From Pricia antarctica (lineage in GTDB: Bacteria > Bacteroidota > Bacteroidia > Flavobacteriales > Flavobacteriaceae): a DNA stretch of 64,000 bases. Below, piece after piece: positions 62,911 through 64,000 of the stretch. The position numbers and the translations under genes are program-made. The notes below the pieces were generated by a model. It made no database searches. It worked only from the letters and a program-made list of their open reading frames with translations, and had not been told where the DNA came from. The DNA lies in NCBI GenBank assembly GCA_011050085.1, contig DRGL01000062.1, positions 1-64,000 on the forward strand, written 5' to 3'. How positions within the stretch are numbered: the first letter of the stretch is position 1; every line of letters starts with the position of its first letter.

Positions 62911-64000
62911 ATGGCTTATTTAACTATGTTGTTTTCAATACTGACGATGTGCCTTACAACAACTGCCTTCAGTCAGGTCGCCTATCCTCAAGATGCCTTC
63001 CGATCCCCAATGGACATTCCGTTGGTTCTGGCCGGAACGTTCGGGGAACTTCGAAGCAACCATTTTCATTCCGGTATCGATATAAAAACGCAACAGCGCG
63101 AAGGACTTCCCATCTATGCCGTTGCAGATGGTAGTGTGGTTCGCATCAAAATTTCACATTGGGGTTACGGAAAGGTATTGTATGTGGCACATCCTAACGG
63201 ATATACTTCGGTATATGGACATCTTCAAAAATTTGCTCCGGAAATCGAAGCTTATATCAAAAGGATCCAATATCAGAAGAAATCGTACGAAGTAGAAGTC
63301 TTTCCCGACTTAGGGGAAGTCAAGATAGAAAAAGGAAAGGTAATTGCCTACGGAGGTAATACCGGAGGTTCTTCGGGACCACACCTACATTTCGAAATCC
63401 GAAATAGTATTTCAGAAAAACCGACCAACCCATTGTTATTCGGCCTCGATGTAAGGGATGCAACGAATCCGATATTAAACAACCTATATGGTTATCCTTT
63501 ATCGGAAGACTCAGAAATCAACAGGAACCGAAATAAAGTTGAAATTGATTTCAAAAGACAAAAGGATGGAACATTTTTGGCAGAAAAAGTAAGCGCAATC
63601 GGCACCATCGGACTAGGATTTATAGGTTATGACCGCTTAGATTTAGCAGCAAATAGAAACGGGATTTATTCCGTACAACAAATCGTAAACGGTAAGGTGT
63701 ATTCGGAATACGATTTTGAAACCTTCTCCTTTAGCGAATCGAGATATCTAAATACACTTATAGACTACGATCACTATGGCCGGTACCGACAAAAAATACA
63801 GAAGCTTTTTAAAGGACCAGGCAATCGATTAAGTATTTATAAAACGTTATTTAATGACGGCAAAATTCAAATCGAAGAAGGTTTGGACTATACTGTTGAA
63901 CTATTGATAAAGGATATCAAGGGTAACGAGACTAAGGCCATCATTCCCATAGAAGGAAAAAAAGAACCTATACAAATAGAAAAAGAGGTAGAAAAGACCG
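62911..64000 (+). CDS. Secreted M23 (LytM) peptidase, cut by the window end
   Basis: Open to the right edge, so the C-terminus is missing; 363 codons are seen from the ATG at 62911. An in-frame ATG at 62866 is the alternative start, but 62911 gives a clean signal peptide (MAYLTMLFSILTMCLTTTAFSQ). The M23 domain has the first zinc site NHFHSGIDIK (~51-60), YGHLQKF (~105) and GPHLHFEIRN (~157-166) with the second His pair. A ~28-residue insertion lies before it. The domain cuts peptidoglycan cross-links. The region after ~190 looks like extra beta-sandwich domains common in Bacteroidota M23 proteins. Confidence 0.88.
   Translation, partial: MAYLTMLFSILTMCLTTTAFSQVAYPQDAFRSPMDIPLVLAGTFGELRSNHFHSGIDIKTQQREGLPIYAVADGSVVRIKISHWGYGKVLYVAHPNGYTSVYGHLQKFAPEIEAYIKRIQYQKKSYEVEVFPDLGEVKIEKGKVIAYGGNTGGSSGPHLHFEIRNSISEKPTNPLLFGLDVRDATNPILNNLYGYPLSEDSEINRNRNKVEIDFKRQKDGTFLAEKVSAIGTIGLGFIGYDRLDLAANRNGIYSVQQIVNGKVYSEYDFETFSFSESRYLNTLIDYDHYGRYRQKIQKLFKGPGNRLSIYKTLFNDGKIQIEEGLDYTVELLIKDIKGNETKAIIPIEGKKEPIQIEKEVEKT

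Noticed and set aside
62949-63134. 61-codon frame inside the M23 peptidase gene
   Set aside because: Wrong frame; the M23 frame is open throughout and carries the catalytic motifs.
1-64000. CRISPR array, insertion sequence, prophage, toxin-antitoxin or defence island
   Set aside because: No spaced direct repeats, transposase, integrase, restriction or nuclease-defence genes were seen; gene content is ordinary chromosome.

Overview
The window reads as core chromosome of a member of the family Flavobacteriaceae (phylum Bacteroidota), probably free-living and marine. This rests on three kinds of evidence. Lineage markers include GldI (gliding motility), carboxypeptidase-regulatory/TonB-type outer-membrane proteins, DUF3810, DUF5683, DUF6122, WbqC, tandem DUF368, an OstA-like protein and a large DUF349 protein. 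Many genes have a Bacteroidota-type TAnnTTTG -7 promoter element just upstream. The DNA is moderately AT-rich, with several TTG starts. I see no tRNA, rRNA, insertion sequence, prophage or CRISPR array. Gene density is high, and only three stretches longer than 300 bases lack an assigned gene.

Layout. (1) 71-4880: two tandem paralogous membrane-anchored AraC-type regulators, a strong hairpin, then an outer-membrane beta-barrel protein. (2) 5086-11128: parA, parB, a DUF5683 membrane protein, dapB, lepB and moeA. (3) 11321-16833, minus strand: a DUF3810 protein and two secreted amidohydrolase-family proteins, facing a divergent PepD-type dipeptidase (16935-18407). (4) 18940-23064, minus strand: a GH5 glycosidase, a cyclophilin-FKBP fusion lipoprotein, GldI and an NrnA-type DHH phosphoesterase, divergent from ndk. 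(5) 23644-25776, minus strand: DUF721 protein, a small lipoprotein and recF. Facing it is a plus-strand run of TPR protein, ribH, small membrane protein, mutL, two rhomboids and an EEP-family protein. (6) 32271-33219, minus strand: DUF6122 and WbqC. (7) 33450-38417, minus strand: a molybdenum-cofactor cluster in transcription order moaD, moaE, moaA, moaC, mobA, a ThiF/MoeB-rhodanese fusion and a TauE/SafE permease. (8) 38995-56269, plus strand: TrmH-type methyltransferase, M48 protease, RelA/SpoT, Fur-family regulator, purA, SDR, OstA-like, class III aminotransferase, TPR protein, two DUF368 proteins, aroE and DUF349. (9) 56278-59937: a large HEAT/heme-binding lipoprotein divergent from a small cytochrome c. 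(10) 59976-62460, minus strand: rnase Y, a 6S-type RNA, zapA and a small coiled-coil protein. (11) A secreted M23 peptidase runs off the right edge.

Functionally this is mostly housekeeping: chromosome partition and division, DNA repair, envelope biogenesis, stringent response, lysine/riboflavin/purine/aromatic biosynthesis and molybdenum cofactor synthesis. I do not find a convincing new multi-gene system. The observations most worth a second look are the 6S-like RNA and the two hairpins before rny, the layout of the Moco cluster with its sulfur-handling partners and upstream dyad, the heme-lipoprotein/cytochrome pair, the two catalytically incomplete amidohydrolase modules, and the degenerate MutL nuclease motifs.
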